Shown: positions 52,169 through 60,955, counted from the first letter of the stretch. The stretch is DNA of 64,000 bases from Hassallia sp050875635 (GCF_050875635.1 NZ_JBPAOH010000023.1:1-64000); one strand, 5' to 3'. A program made the numbers and translations. Notes: generated by a model not told the origin, from the sequence alone.

Positions 52169-53092
52169 TTATGATTGAGTTTGACGTTCGTCGAGCCAAG
52201 CTAATGCTGCACCAGCGGTTTCAGCGATAATGCTAATCAGACGATAGAGAGCGATCGCACTAATGACTATAGCAGCCGGAAAGCGATTTTGTAATAAGGC
52301 GATCGCTGTGGCTTCAAACACACCCAAACCCCCAGGTGCCCCAGGAACAACAAACCCGACTAACCAAGCGAAACTAAAAGCACCGATTAATAAAGGAATT
52401 TGACTGAAATTGAACGGACCTAAAGCGAACATAGTTAATATAAACCCAACGCTTCGCAGTCCTAAAAAGCCGAGTTCTCCTAACAATGGTCGCACCGGAT
52501 AGCGTCTAATACTCACCCTAGGGTTTGACTCGGTAGTAGTATTAGACATTCTCCCCTTCAAACGTTGCAAAAAGCTAATAGCCGGATTTAAAAATCGGGG
52601 ATGAACTACACAAAGCACTCCTAGCAAAGCCAGCATTTGTGTTATTTGCGCGAACAAGTTGACATTGCCTGCTGCAAATGTGCCACCAAGTGAGACAATG
52701 ATAATTAAAGCAGCTGCTGCCATCAGTAACGGTTCTAGCAATACGCTCAAGGTGGCTGCGCTTGGTGAAACATTGGCATTTTTGGCGGCGACAATTCGCC
52801 CGTAGTGATGCCAGATATTACCTGGCAAATACTTGGCGATGTTTGTTTTCAGGTAAACTTGAATAAAATGGACAGATTCTACAGGTTGATTTAACTCTTG
52901 CAGAACCCAAGTCCATACCCAGCCTGCCCAAGTGTGTGCTAGCATTGTTACGCCTGTGGCGATCGCTATAATTGCCCATCCAACTGCATCAATGCGGATG
53001 GCTGTCACCTCAAGCCAGTGATCCTTAAAAGCTCTGGCTAAAAAAAATAGCGTTCCCCCCAAAATTAGCCAGCGTAAAAATTGCTTCATCAT
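52169..53092 (-). CDS. LPG-synthase-like transmembrane protein (UPF0104 family)
   Basis: An integral membrane protein of 307 residues with about eight transmembrane segments. PGAPGGLGVFEATAIALL near residue 255 is the signature of the lysylphosphatidylglycerol-synthase transmembrane domain (UPF0104/AglD-like flippase domain). LKTNIAKYLPGNIWHHYGR near residue 85 is the other conserved segment. The soluble aminoacyl-transferase half is absent, so it is not a full MprF. The likely role is lipid or lipid-linked glycan movement across the cytoplasmic membrane, inferred from the family. It converges on the preceding hypothetical gene across tandem repeats. Confidence 0.83.
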   Translation of the reverse strand: MMKQFLRWLILGGTLFFLARAFKDHWLEVTAIRIDAVGWAIIAIATGVTMLAHTWAGWVWTWVLQELNQPVESVHFIQVYLKTNIAKYLPGNIWHHYGRIVAAKNANVSPSAATLSVLLEPLLMAAAALIIIVSLGGTFAAGNVNLFAQITQMLALLGVLCVVHPRFLNPAISFLQRLKGRMSNTTTESNPRVSIRRYPVRPLLGELGFLGLRSVGFILTMFALGPFNFSQIPLLIGAFSFAWLVGFVVPGAPGGLGVFEATAIALLQNRFPAAIVISAIALYRLISIIAETAGAALAWLDERQTQS

Positions 53093-53547
53093 TTTGGTAA
53101 TTTAACTGATAAACTTTCCTATGGCTGAACACCTAAAATATTATGGTAAATAAGCCAAATATACCCAGCTTTTATAAAACTTTTGTGAAGATGCTATATA
53201 TATTTGTGTAGCTGTTTTAACGAATTTTTGTATCTTTACCATCATTGATTCAATTTTTTCATTTAGGAAAAAATCAGTGTTGGCATTCTCCTTCTTTGAA
53301 AACGGCGAACAACTACAAATTTTGTGTAATTTTATGTAAAGCCGCATTGAGAGTTTCCCATAGACTAATTAACTTCAATCTCAAGGCTGACATAAGCAAG
53401 CATAAATTGATAACTAAATATTCATATAAGATAGAATAAAACAAAATTAACATGCATCGAATCCAAAGCTAATTATAGTAGCTTATATCTCTCTTAAGTT
53501 AGAGAACGATGACGTGAATATAGTAGTGAAAATGTGACCTTCGCTAG
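53093..53547. other. Intergenic region with a possible small RNA
   Basis: No protein gene is supported. A candidate small RNA could begin after about 53480 and end at the terminator-like hairpin at 53548-53567. The rest is AT-rich. Confidence 0.4.
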
Positions 53548-53567
53548 AGGCAAAGGTTGCCTTTTTT
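53548..53567 (+). terminator. Terminator-like hairpin upstream of a lipoprotein gene
   Basis: AGGCAA (53548-53553), loop AGG, TTGCCT (53557-53562), then five T. It lies 102 bases before the lipoprotein start and after no gene on the + strand, so it may be an attenuator or the end of a small RNA. Confidence 0.65.
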
Positions 53568-53669
53568 ACTTTAAGCTTGACAAGCGTTGATTAAATATTC
53601 ATCAACTTAAAGGTAAACAAATCTGTTGACTGAAAAAAATTGGTTTGTTCAAGTTGAAAGGAGGACTTC

Positions 53670-54230
53670 GTGAACGGTTTGAGAGCTTTTTGGAAAAAAT
53701 TACAACTGCGCCAGATTGTAATAGTTTTTTTTGCTTCTTTTTTATTGTTAGTTAGCACTGCTTGTAGTGGGGCAAATGCTCAAGGTGCAAATCCCCAAAA
53801 TCCGGCTGTGCAAGCTGGTGGGGCAAACAATCCTTATAAAAGTGGTGGAGACAAATACACAAATTACAATTTGTCCACAGACAATAAAGTTAATAACACC
53901 AAAGCCAATAAGGGCGATCAAGCTAGTATACAGCCAAGCGGACAACTATTGATTGCTACAAATGACGATCCAAGGATACTTTACCCAGGTGCAGAAACAC
54001 CACAAGGTAGAGCTAAAAAAGAAGCCGAATTACCAATCATCACTGAAAAAAACTTTCGTCCTAAACAAGGTGCTTTGATTCAACGCCTCCCAGATGCTGG
54101 AGATAGACTAAAAGAGCGACTTGGCACTGTTCAAGAAGAAGTTAAAGAAGCTTCAAGCTTTTTGAAAGATAAGGCAGATGAAGCGGGTGCAAGACCTGAA
54201 TTAAAACCAAATCCAGCACGCAGCAAATAA
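53670..54230 (+). CDS. Lipoprotein of the DUF6658 type, copy 1
   Basis: A 186-residue envelope lipoprotein. The N-terminal helix (IVIVFFASFLLLVSTAC) ends in the lipobox VSTAC-SG, with the lipidated Cys at about 33. The mature part is hydrophilic, Asn/Gly/Lys-rich (about 34-100), and then helical and charged (KKEAELPIITEKNFRPKQGA, LKERLGTVQEEVKEASSFLK). The GTG start at 53670 is set by AAAGGAGG at 53657-53664. A second lipoprotein of the same type follows 116 bases later. I recall the name DUF6658 for such cyanobacterial proteins, with limited certainty. Function unknown; water-stress protection is possible from the LEA-like character. Confidence 0.72.
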   Translation: MNGLRAFWKKLQLRQIVIVFFASFLLLVSTACSGANAQGANPQNPAVQAGGANNPYKSGGDKYTNYNLSTDNKVNNTKANKGDQASIQPSGQLLIATNDDPRILYPGAETPQGRAKKEAELPIITEKNFRPKQGALIQRLPDAGDRLKERLGTVQEEVKEASSFLKDKADEAGARPELKPNPARSK

Positions 54231-54346
54231 AACTCTTTTTTACCTTAAGTTTGAGATTGTGCAGAAATCCCAAATCTCAAACTTAAAATCATTCGGTTAT
54301 CTTAGTTAAAGTTTAACTTATTCACACAAACACAAGGAGTAACAAC

Positions 54347-54895
54347 ATGAGCAAAGTAATTGCTTGGGTAAAAAACATTCGCCCAATCAAAATATTGACG
54401 GTTTTGTGTATGGGGGTTTTACTGATTGTTACACAAGCTTGTGGTTCGGTAACAGCAGGAGAACCAAAAGCAGGAGCTAATTCTGAGCTATCCGTTCCCA
54501 AAGGTGATAAAGTTCTTAATTCCTACGAAGGTGGAATGAATAACTTCAGCGATACAGACCCCAGATCAACTGGTGTCAAAAGCAAAACTGAAGATCTCAA
54601 GGAAAACGCTGAACAACACCTCACTAACAAAACAAGTCCTACGGGCGAAAACCCCCTTGGCAAAAACCTTCAGCAAACCGCTGAGGGTACAAAACAGAAA
54701 GTTGGCAATTCCGCTGATAATTTCGCCAAGGGAGTTCAGCGAGGAATTGAAAATATCAAAGACAACACTAAGAATGCTGCCGGTGACTTGACAAAAGGTG
54801 CTAAAGGTGCGGCTGATGATGCCAAGACAAATGTTCAGCGTACAGCTCAAGATGCAAGCAGCGCTGTGAACAGAACAGTTAGAGAGGCTGATTAA
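54347..54895 (+). CDS. LEA-like lipoprotein of the DUF6658 type, copy 2
   Basis: A 182-residue lipoprotein. Lipobox VTQAC-GS, with the Cys at about 33 after a hydrophobic helix (ILTVLCMGVLLIVTQAC). From about residue 75 on it has repeated amphipathic 11-residue-like helices (AEGTKQKVGNSADNFAKGVQ, AGDLTKGAKGAADDAKTNVQ), as in LEA and apolipoprotein-like proteins. These are disordered in water and fold on drying or on membranes (family knowledge). AAGGAG lies 9 bases upstream of the ATG. It resembles the upstream lipoprotein in its beginning, so the pair is probably a duplication. Probable inner-leaflet outer-membrane or periplasmic location. Confidence 0.75.
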   Translation: MSKVIAWVKNIRPIKILTVLCMGVLLIVTQACGSVTAGEPKAGANSELSVPKGDKVLNSYEGGMNNFSDTDPRSTGVKSKTEDLKENAEQHLTNKTSPTGENPLGKNLQQTAEGTKQKVGNSADNFAKGVQRGIENIKDNTKNAAGDLTKGAKGAADDAKTNVQRTAQDASSAVNRTVREAD

Positions 54896-54936
54896 ATAAA
54901 GGTCTTCCTAACAGCTTTATAAACGGCGGTGGAACT

Positions 54937-54967
54937 GATTCCCGACTTCTTAAAGAAGTTGGGAATC
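54937..54967. terminator. Shared hairpin between convergent genes
   Basis: GATTCCCGACTTCTT pairs with AAGAAGTTGGGAATC. It lies after the lipoprotein stop and before the LarC stop on the other strand, so it may end both transcripts. Same repeat family as at 29.45 kb. Confidence 0.8.
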
Positions 54968-54974
54968 TAACTTT

Positions 54975-56246
54975 TCACTTCTTCGATTGATCGGACTGGT
55001 ATATATTATTTTTTGTATGCCAATTGTGTAATGCCATCTGTTGAATTTCGCGCCAGGGAATATTGTTTTTTCGCGCTAATTCTGCACAATCTTCATATTC
55101 TGGCTGCACGTTGGCAATGACTTCTTTCCCCATCCATGCAACTTTTACGCGCACTACACCATATTGAGTTTCTACTTGTTGAATTTGCCGTTGTAAGATG
55201 GCGCGTTGTTGAGTAAAGCGACGAATTCCTAAAGTGGTAGTTTCACGAAATAAAATGGCTTCACACTTAAGTAAATTTTCCGGATGGCAAATTACAGTTA
55301 GTAGAATCCCAGGACGAGATTTTTTCATGCCGATCGCCTGTGTAAATACATCCACAGCACCAGCGGCAAATAACGCTTCAAAAACATAACCGATCGCCTG
55401 CGGATTTAAGTCATCAATTTGAGTTTCTAATATTGATATCGTTTCAATCAACCTATCATCAACAGTAGAAATTGTACTTTCACCCAGCCAAAGTTGTAAA
55501 ATATTGGGAATCGGTAAATTCAACGAACCCGCTCCCAATCCGACTTGTTTAATTGTCATTGGGGGTGGGGCACCAAAATCAGCAGCTAAAGTAGTGGCGA
55601 TCGCCGCTCCTGTGGGTGTCACCAATTCCTTGTCAATGCCATTACTATAAACCGGACAACTCCGCATTTCCCATAACTTCAACACAGCGGGTACTGGTAC
55701 TGCCATCAGACCGTGTGCAGCGCGAATTGTTCCCCCACCAGTCGGTAACGCCGAGCAGTATAGTAAGGGCATTCCTTTATCGTTGGTGTCAATGCCCAAC
55801 CAATCCAAACCAAGACTTGTACCGACAATATCAGCGATCGCGTCCACCGCACCCACTTCATGAAAATGAACTTTTTCCGGTGCAATACCATGCACCGCTC
55901 CTTCTGCCACTGCTAGCTGCCGGAATACCGCCAAACTCCAAGCTGATGCTCGTGATGGCAACTCTGAAGAGAGAATCATCTGCTCAATTTCTGGCAGATG
56001 GCGTCCGTGATGGTGATGGTGTTCATCCTCATGATGATGGTGGTGAGTTAAATCTACATGAACTTTAGTTGCCTGCTGACCGTTGCGATGAACAAGTTCT
56101 GTTCTTAATTTATACTCATGCTCAATTCCCAACTTATTCAGTTTTTCAATTAAATATTCTTCCGGAACACCTAGACTTACCAACGCTCCCAGACACATAT
56201 CACCAGAAATACCCGTCGGACATTGAATATAAGCGAATTTACTCAT
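54975..56246 (-). CDS. larC: Nickel pincer cofactor biosynthesis protein LarC
   Basis: Inserts nickel into the pyridinium-bis-thiocarboxylate (pincer) cofactor, first described for lactate racemase. The 423-residue protein begins FAYIQCPTGISGDMCLGALV, the conserved LarC N-terminus, and has the metal-site FHEVGAVDAIADIVG. A His-rich loop (HHHHHEDEHHHHHGRH, about 74-90) is the usual variable nickel-binding stretch. VTPTGAAIATTLA and ILETQIDDLNPQAIGYVFEA identify the C-terminal half. The usual programmed frameshift (larC1/larC2) is not seen; this is a single frame. No larA, larB or larE is adjacent, so its client enzyme is elsewhere or different. Confidence 0.9.
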   Translation of the reverse strand: MSKFAYIQCPTGISGDMCLGALVSLGVPEEYLIEKLNKLGIEHEYKLRTELVHRNGQQATKVHVDLTHHHHHEDEHHHHHGRHLPEIEQMILSSELPSRASAWSLAVFRQLAVAEGAVHGIAPEKVHFHEVGAVDAIADIVGTSLGLDWLGIDTNDKGMPLLYCSALPTGGGTIRAAHGLMAVPVPAVLKLWEMRSCPVYSNGIDKELVTPTGAAIATTLAADFGAPPPMTIKQVGLGAGSLNLPIPNILQLWLGESTISTVDDRLIETISILETQIDDLNPQAIGYVFEALFAAGAVDVFTQAIGMKKSRPGILLTVICHPENLLKCEAILFRETTTLGIRRFTQQRAILQRQIQQVETQYGVVRVKVAWMGKEVIANVQPEYEDCAELARKNNIPWREIQQMALHNWHTKNNIYQSDQSKK

Positions 56247-56249
56247 ATT

Positions 56250-56460
56250 TTTTCCTGATAATTTAATTATTAGCGTTTTCGCTTTCCACCGACACCCTGG
56301 AAGGGTGCGCGCACACGCCTCAAGTCGGGAAACCCGCCCACGGCGGTGCTTTGGCTACACGACCGAAGCCTGCGAAGGCAGGCTAAAAACTCTTTTTTCT
56401 TAGCCTGCGAAGGCAGGCTTTGTTCGTATAGCCCCAGGCTTCAGCCTGAGGGTTTTAGAT
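56250..56460. repeat. Dispersed GAAGGCAGGCT and AAACCCGCCC repeats
   Basis: AGCCTGCGAAGGCAGGCT (hairpin) occurs twice (about 56367-56384 and 56402-56419), followed by GTTCGTATAGCCCCAGGC and TTCAGCCTGAGG. These are the same modules as at 24.0 and 25.1 kb. The first part has CAAGTCGGGAAACCCGCCC as at 33.5 kb. Confidence 0.82.
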
Positions 56461-56495
56461 GTTTTCAAACACCCCCCTCCCCCTTCCCCTCCCCT

Positions 56496-57152
56496 ATGGC
56501 AACAATTTTCTCTGTCCATCCTGATAATCCCCAAAGCCGTCGAATACAAGAAATAAAGGAAGCACTTGCTGGTGGAGCAGTAATGCTTTACCCTACCGAT
56601 ACAGTTTACGCGATCGGTTGTGACTTGAATGCTAAATCGGCGGTGGAACGAGTGCGGCAAATTAAACAGCTAGCAAATGATAAACCACTGACGTTTTTGT
56701 GTCCTTCCCTTTCAAATGTGGCAACTTATGCTTTGGTGAGTGACACAGCTTATCGAATTATGAAGCGCTTGATTCCTGGACCTTACACATTTTTGTTACC
56801 TGCGACCAAGTTAGTACCGCGACTGGTGCAAAGTCCCAAGCGGAAAACTACCGGGATTCGCGTACCAAATCATCCAGTGTGTTTGGCGTTATTGGCAGCT
56901 TTAGAAAATCCGATTATTTCGACTTCGGCACATTTGCCCGCAGATAAAGAAGATGAGGAAATTGAGGTAGATATAGAAGATATCCTGTCGCGAGCAGATT
57001 TATTTGATCGTTTGGACAATTTGGTAGATGTTATTGTGGATACTGGCGAGGAACCTACATATGAAGTGTCTACTATTTTGGATTTGACGGGAGAGGAACC
57101 AACGATTACTAGACGGGGTTTAGGCTGGGAGGAAGCAGTAGCTTGGGTGTAA
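56496..57152 (+). CDS. Sua5/YciO/YrdC-family protein
   Basis: A 218-residue YrdC-fold protein. The family makes threonylcarbamoyl-AMP for t6A in tRNAs (TsaC/Sua5); YciO-type members have an uncertain role. Conserved parts: GGAVMLYPTDTVYAIGCDLN near 27-46 and VRQIKQLANDKPLTFLC. Then TFLLPATKLVPRLV and TGIRVPNHPVCLALL, STSAHLPADKEDEE, and GEEPTYEVSTILDLTG. KxR-type residues and the S(T)SAN-like STSAH are present, though the final Asn is His. The true start is the ATG at 56496; the frame extends upstream into repeat DNA to 56346. The length of about 218 is nearer the YciO type than Sua5. Confidence 0.83.
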   Translation: MATIFSVHPDNPQSRRIQEIKEALAGGAVMLYPTDTVYAIGCDLNAKSAVERVRQIKQLANDKPLTFLCPSLSNVATYALVSDTAYRIMKRLIPGPYTFLLPATKLVPRLVQSPKRKTTGIRVPNHPVCLALLAALENPIISTSAHLPADKEDEEIEVDIEDILSRADLFDRLDNLVDVIVDTGEEPTYEVSTILDLTGEEPTITRRGLGWEEAVAWV

Positions 57153-57498
57153 TAAGTTTACTTCACATACTGCCCCGGTAATTTCGGAAAATGACAAAAA
57201 AGATGCTCCAGTTTTCATATTGTCATACCGATCAAGCTAGGAGCGGCTACAATCGGGATGGCGGCAAAAGTCGGCACAGCAACGGTTCTAACCGATTTTA
57301 GGCATTGGCACATAGCCTTGTGCCAGTCGCTATCCGGTTGCTGATGAAAAAACCGACACACCGGCATCCCCGTAACTTTTGCATATTCTTTAGAGTCATA
57401 CATATATGTGAGCAGCGCTTGCGGCGAATTATGAAGCACTTGCTTTAAATGCTGTGTCTGCTTGAAGTTACGGTGCTATACCCCTCCTAGGAAAAGTC
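57153..57498. other. Intergenic region upstream of the HetZ-family gene
   Basis: 346 bases with no supported gene; a minus-strand frame (57215-57439) has no recognised feature. It should contain regulatory DNA of the regulator. AGGAAAA near 57488 is a weak ribosome-binding site. No NtcA box was recognised. Confidence 0.5.
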
Positions 57499-58719
57499 AT
57501 GAAATTTAACCTCGCCAATCTACCAATTTCTGAGCCATCTTTAGACAGCTACGTATCCTCCGAAGAATTGTCTGCAAGCAACGCCGATGCTTTGATAAAG
57601 CTACTATGCAAGGAAATGCAAGCGGCTGTGAAAGCTACACCTGCGAGTGTAGAATCTGTAGTCAAACGCATAGTCAAAGAAGTGGAACGCATTTGCGATA
57701 AGAGCTATCGCATCCAAAGTTCTGGAGAAGTTAAGTCTTGGCAGCTAACATTAGCAAGGCATCGCCTGCAAAAATGCCTGCGTTACTATCAATTGGGTTC
57801 CAAGCAAGGGCGCGTAGAATTACATAGCCATTTAGGTGCGATTGTTTACCGTCACATTGCAATTGCCAACGGCGAGTTAAAATTTGAAGCTCGTTACAAT
57901 CTGATTGAAGATTTCTTACAAGCATTTTACATCGAAGCAATCAAAGCTTTTCGCCGGGAAAACGAATTACCGGAAAATTACACTCCCCGCACTCAGTTGG
58001 AATTAGCAGAATACATGGCGTTTACAGAGCAGTATGCCAAACGCCGGATTAATTTACCAGGTGGTGCCAATCAGCAGTTGATTATACTGCGTGCCCAAGG
58101 TTTTGCCCGTCGTCAACCGCAGGAAACTACGGTTGATATTGAAATGGCGGTGGAATCTGCTAAGGGTGAAGAAGGAGAATCTTATCAGCGTAACTCGGCA
58201 GTGCAACAAGTGCGATCGCAAATGCTTGCCCAAGCTAGTTTCGATCCGGCTGAAGAATCTGAGCGCGATCGCGTTATTGCTGAATTGGTAAAATATCTAG
58301 AATCTCAAGGTCAATCTGACTGCGTTGATTATCTCACCTTGAAACTCCAAGATTTGTCAGCACCAGAAATTGACTCTATTCTCGGTTTAACCAGTCGTCA
58401 GCGCGACTATCTGCAACAGCGTTTTAAATATCATGTAGAAAAGTTCGCCAAGCAACACCATTGGCAATTAGTACATCAATGGTTGGGTGCAGGTTTAGAT
58501 CACAAGCTGGGACTATCTTCGCAGCAGTGGGAAATGTTTTTGAGCCAACTTTCACCGCAGCAACAGCAAATCTTGCAGTTGAAAAGCGCAAAACATAGCG
58601 ATCAGGCGATCGCCAAAGCAATTAAATGCACTCCCAAACAACTGCAAAAGCGCTGGACTCAACTTCTAGAACTTGCATGGGCTATTCGTAACAATAACTC
58701 TGAAGCCCAGGCTGGCTAA
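57499..58719 (+). CDS. HetZ-family regulator (HetZ or HetZ-related paralogue)
   Basis: A 406-residue cytosolic protein. By memory it matches Anabaena HetZ, a regulator of early heterocyst differentiation, over segments such as LTLARHRLQKCLRYYQLGSK, GRVELHSHLGAIVYR, NLIEDFLQAFYIEAIKAFRR, LELAEYMAFTEQYAKRRI and LTSRQRDYLQQRFKYHVEKF. The C-terminal half carries two helix-turn-helix-like parts (LSAPEIDSILGLTSRQRDYL and HSDQAIAKAIKCTPKQLQKR), suitable for DNA binding. The pattern partner patU is not downstream, which favours a paralogue. The start is ATG after CCTAGGAAAAGTC. The organism should make heterocysts or descend from one that did. Confidence 0.75.
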   Translation: MKFNLANLPISEPSLDSYVSSEELSASNADALIKLLCKEMQAAVKATPASVESVVKRIVKEVERICDKSYRIQSSGEVKSWQLTLARHRLQKCLRYYQLGSKQGRVELHSHLGAIVYRHIAIANGELKFEARYNLIEDFLQAFYIEAIKAFRRENELPENYTPRTQLELAEYMAFTEQYAKRRINLPGGANQQLIILRAQGFARRQPQETTVDIEMAVESAKGEEGESYQRNSAVQQVRSQMLAQASFDPAEESERDRVIAELVKYLESQGQSDCVDYLTLKLQDLSAPEIDSILGLTSRQRDYLQQRFKYHVEKFAKQHHWQLVHQWLGAGLDHKLGLSSQQWEMFLSQLSPQQQQILQLKSAKHSDQAIAKAIKCTPKQLQKRWTQLLELAWAIRNNNSEAQAG

Positions 58720-58985
58720 AGCTTTAGTATAGTAGGGTGATATTTAAGTAATATCAGCATTTTCTAAGCTTTATCCTAATTCTGCAAGCTTTTATTCTAG
58801 ATGTTTTATCTAACCTTCAAGCAAATTAATCTTCCTTATCTTCCCTCCCCACAAAGGGGGGAATTTAAGTATTGGGTGACTTGTTAGATTTGTCAAATGT
58901 GAAATGATATCAAGGCTCAAAATAGTTTTAAATCCACAGCCTCATCAATCCAAACAATTAAGTTAAATTCCCAATACAGTTATCT
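58720..58985. other. Intergenic region downstream of the HetZ-family gene
   Basis: AT-rich, with CCCTCCCCACAAAGGGGGGA (a weak inverted repeat near 58843-58862) and no gene. A terminator could be here, but no clean hairpin plus T-run was seen. Confidence 0.4.
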
Positions 58986-59005
58986 TTATTTAGTACAAAA
59001 ATACC

Positions 59006-59325
59006 ACCAGGAGGGTGTGTTAGCTTGGCTAACGCACCATATGTAATTGTCGATTTCGGTGCGTTAGTAAATAAATTTCAACCGTAGGGTGTGTTAGCTT
59101 GGCTAACGCACCATATGTAATTGTCGATTTCGGTGCGTTAGGCTAATGCCGCAGGGCACTCTACATGAACTTAATACATTTGTCTTTGATTAGCGTTAGT
59201 AAATAAATTTCAACCGTAGGGTGTGTTAGCTTGGCTAACGCACCATATGTAATTGTCGATTTCGGTGCGTTAGGCTAATGCCGCAGGGCACCCTACATGA
59301 ACTTAATACATTTGTCTGTTATTAG
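59006..59325. repeat. Three tandem copies of a GTGTGTTAGCTTGGCTAACGC hairpin element
   Basis: Copies begin near 59015, 59086 and 59219. Each has GTGTGTTAGCTTGGCTAACG (hairpin), then CACCATATGTAATTGTCGAT and TTCGGTGCGTTAG. The last two share the additional TGCCGCAGGGCAC and TACATGAACTTAATACATTT tail, and AGTAAATAAATTTCAACC joins copies. The ends are related to the element at 6.28-6.36 kb. They may be mobile non-autonomous repeats that amplified in tandem. Confidence 0.88.
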
Positions 59326-59478
59326 TACACAAATACTATTTAGTTTTCCCTTTCTATTTATAAAACTAGTCTTTCCCATCTCCAATCGAAAATTCATATT
59401 AAGTAACTGATAATTTGCTGCTGCTTCCGTGGAATCCTAGAATAAGCAGGACTTTTTGCAGAAAAACTCAGGATAGCT

Positions 59479-59961
59479 ATGACTCAAGGTGCACGGGCAA
59501 ACAAGGCTGGTCAGGTTTTAGAAATGACTGTAGAAGGAACATTACGGGGACATGGGTATTATGAAGTATGTCCTAATGTTCCGAAGTCGCAGCAAAAAGA
59601 ATACATATTAAACTCTATATTATTTCCAAAACGCTATGCCAGGAGTGTTTACATTGGAATGGGAATCTATGAAACTGAAGTGTATGTTGACTTCTACATC
59701 ATTGATTCAGATAGGTTTCCATCTGGCTTAATTATTGAGTGCAAATGGCAAGAAAGTGGTGGAACGGTTGATGAAAAGTTTGTTTATTTAAACGAAAATA
59801 TTGAAAAATGTTACCCTACACAAACTATCTTAGTAATGGGAGGTGAAGGAATGAGACCAAAAGCACTGAACTGGCTTAAAAAACAAGTTGATTCTAATCA
59901 AAATTTATTAGCAGTCCATAGTATAGATAGATTCATTGCCTGGGCAAACAAAAATTTTTAA
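59479..59961 (+). CDS. PD-(D/E)xK-type restriction endonuclease
   Basis: A 160-residue nuclease, probably the restriction half of a type II system. The catalytic core is VYVDFYII (Asp71) and LIIECKWQ (Glu87, Lys89), the classical D...ExK order, followed by GGTVDEKFVYLNENI. An N-terminal helix with conserved glutamates (VLEMTVEG) is common in such enzymes. The size resembles small type II enzymes. The start codon is ATG. Its 3' end overlaps by four bases the end of the adjacent adenine methyltransferase gene, in convergent direction. This pairing strongly suggests one restriction-modification system. The recognition sequence is not known. Confidence 0.8.
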   Translation: MTQGARANKAGQVLEMTVEGTLRGHGYYEVCPNVPKSQQKEYILNSILFPKRYARSVYIGMGIYETEVYVDFYIIDSDRFPSGLIIECKWQESGGTVDEKFVYLNENIEKCYPTQTILVMGGEGMRPKALNWLKKQVDSNQNLLAVHSIDRFIAWANKNF

Positions 59962-60893
59962 TAAGACGTTATTAAATACTCTGAAATTCTGCCGCGATTT
60001 TCCGTGTTAGAGTTAATTGAGCGTGCTGCTTGTATTGTGTGTATTTTAAAACCAACTTGGCTGTAAATATCTTTAATAAACTCACAATAAGAGTTAGATA
60101 CCATAACTTTAACACCCCGATTTGCTAATTTAACACAAGTATCTCTCAATTTTTCTTGGTCTTTTTCACGATCTTTAATTTCATGAAAAGAATGTTCACT
60201 ATAGGCTGTAAAATAGCTAGTTTTACTAATAGGATAATATGGTGGGTCAAAGTAAACAAAATCATCAACGCTGTTTGCATAATTTAGCACTTCTGTAAAA
60301 TCTGCTTGTTGTATTTCAGCACCAAAAAGAGCTTCGGAAGCGTCTCGAAGTAAATCTTCTTGACAAATTTTAGGATTTTCGTATCTACCTAACGGTACAT
60401 TAAATTTACCTCTTGAATTCACCCTATAAAGACCGTTAAAACAAGTTCTATTAAGATAGATAAAACGAGCCGCTCTTTGAACGTCTGTATGGTAATTTTT
60501 ATCTCTAATATCGTAATAATACAAGTTTTTATGTTTGCTATTATAATTTTTATGCATATTTATTTTGTAAATATTTGCAGATTCGTTGTGCAGCTTTTCA
60601 TGTTCTTTTAGCAGTAAAATTACATCATCAACTTGGTCTTGAATACATTTATATGTATTAATTAATTCTTCATTAATATCACTGAGATATGACGTTTTTA
60701 TAGATGAAGGTGAATTCGCTAAATAAAAAAACAAAGCACCACTGCCTACAAACGGTTCATAGTAACGTTTAATGTTATCAATATCGGGTAATAAACTACG
60801 AATATGCTTGGGAATTAATCTAGTTTTTCCGCCTGCCCATTTGAGGAATGGACAATAATAAGTTTTATGGGGATTTTCAGTTAACATTATCAA
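59958..60893 (-). CDS. Dam-family DNA adenine N6-methyltransferase
   Basis: A 311-residue N6-adenine methyltransferase of the D12/Dam class (alpha order). Motif X/I segment PFLKWAGGKTRLIPKH (about 15-30), EPFVGSGALFF for the AdoMet pocket, and the catalytic DPPY (216-219) in VYFDPPYYPISKTSYFTAYS. Target-recognition residues lie around RFIYLNRTCFNGLYRVNSRG. Related enzymes methylate GATC (Dam, DpnIIA) or GATATC (EcoRV methyltransferase). The gene converges with the PD-(D/E)xK gene with a four-base overlap; it should protect against that nuclease. If the site were GATC, every GCGATCGC (HIP1) would be methylated. Composition is more AT-rich than its neighbours, which hints at horizontal gain. 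Confidence 0.88.
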   Translation of the reverse strand: MIMLTENPHKTYYCPFLKWAGGKTRLIPKHIRSLLPDIDNIKRYYEPFVGSGALFFYLANSPSSIKTSYLSDINEELINTYKCIQDQVDDVILLLKEHEKLHNESANIYKINMHKNYNSKHKNLYYYDIRDKNYHTDVQRAARFIYLNRTCFNGLYRVNSRGKFNVPLGRYENPKICQEDLLRDASEALFGAEIQQADFTEVLNYANSVDDFVYFDPPYYPISKTSYFTAYSEHSFHEIKDREKDQEKLRDTCVKLANRGVKVMVSNSYCEFIKDIYSQVGFKIHTIQAARSINSNTENRGRISEYLITSY

Positions 60894-60955
60894 TTGGTAT
60901 AATCAGATAAAAAGTTGCACTATCTGACTGAGGAATTATATTTTATATTAGTGTG

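Noticed and set aside
57215..57439. 74-codon minus-strand frame upstream of the HetZ-family gene
   Set aside because: No start signal or recognisable motif; it probably covers regulatory DNA.
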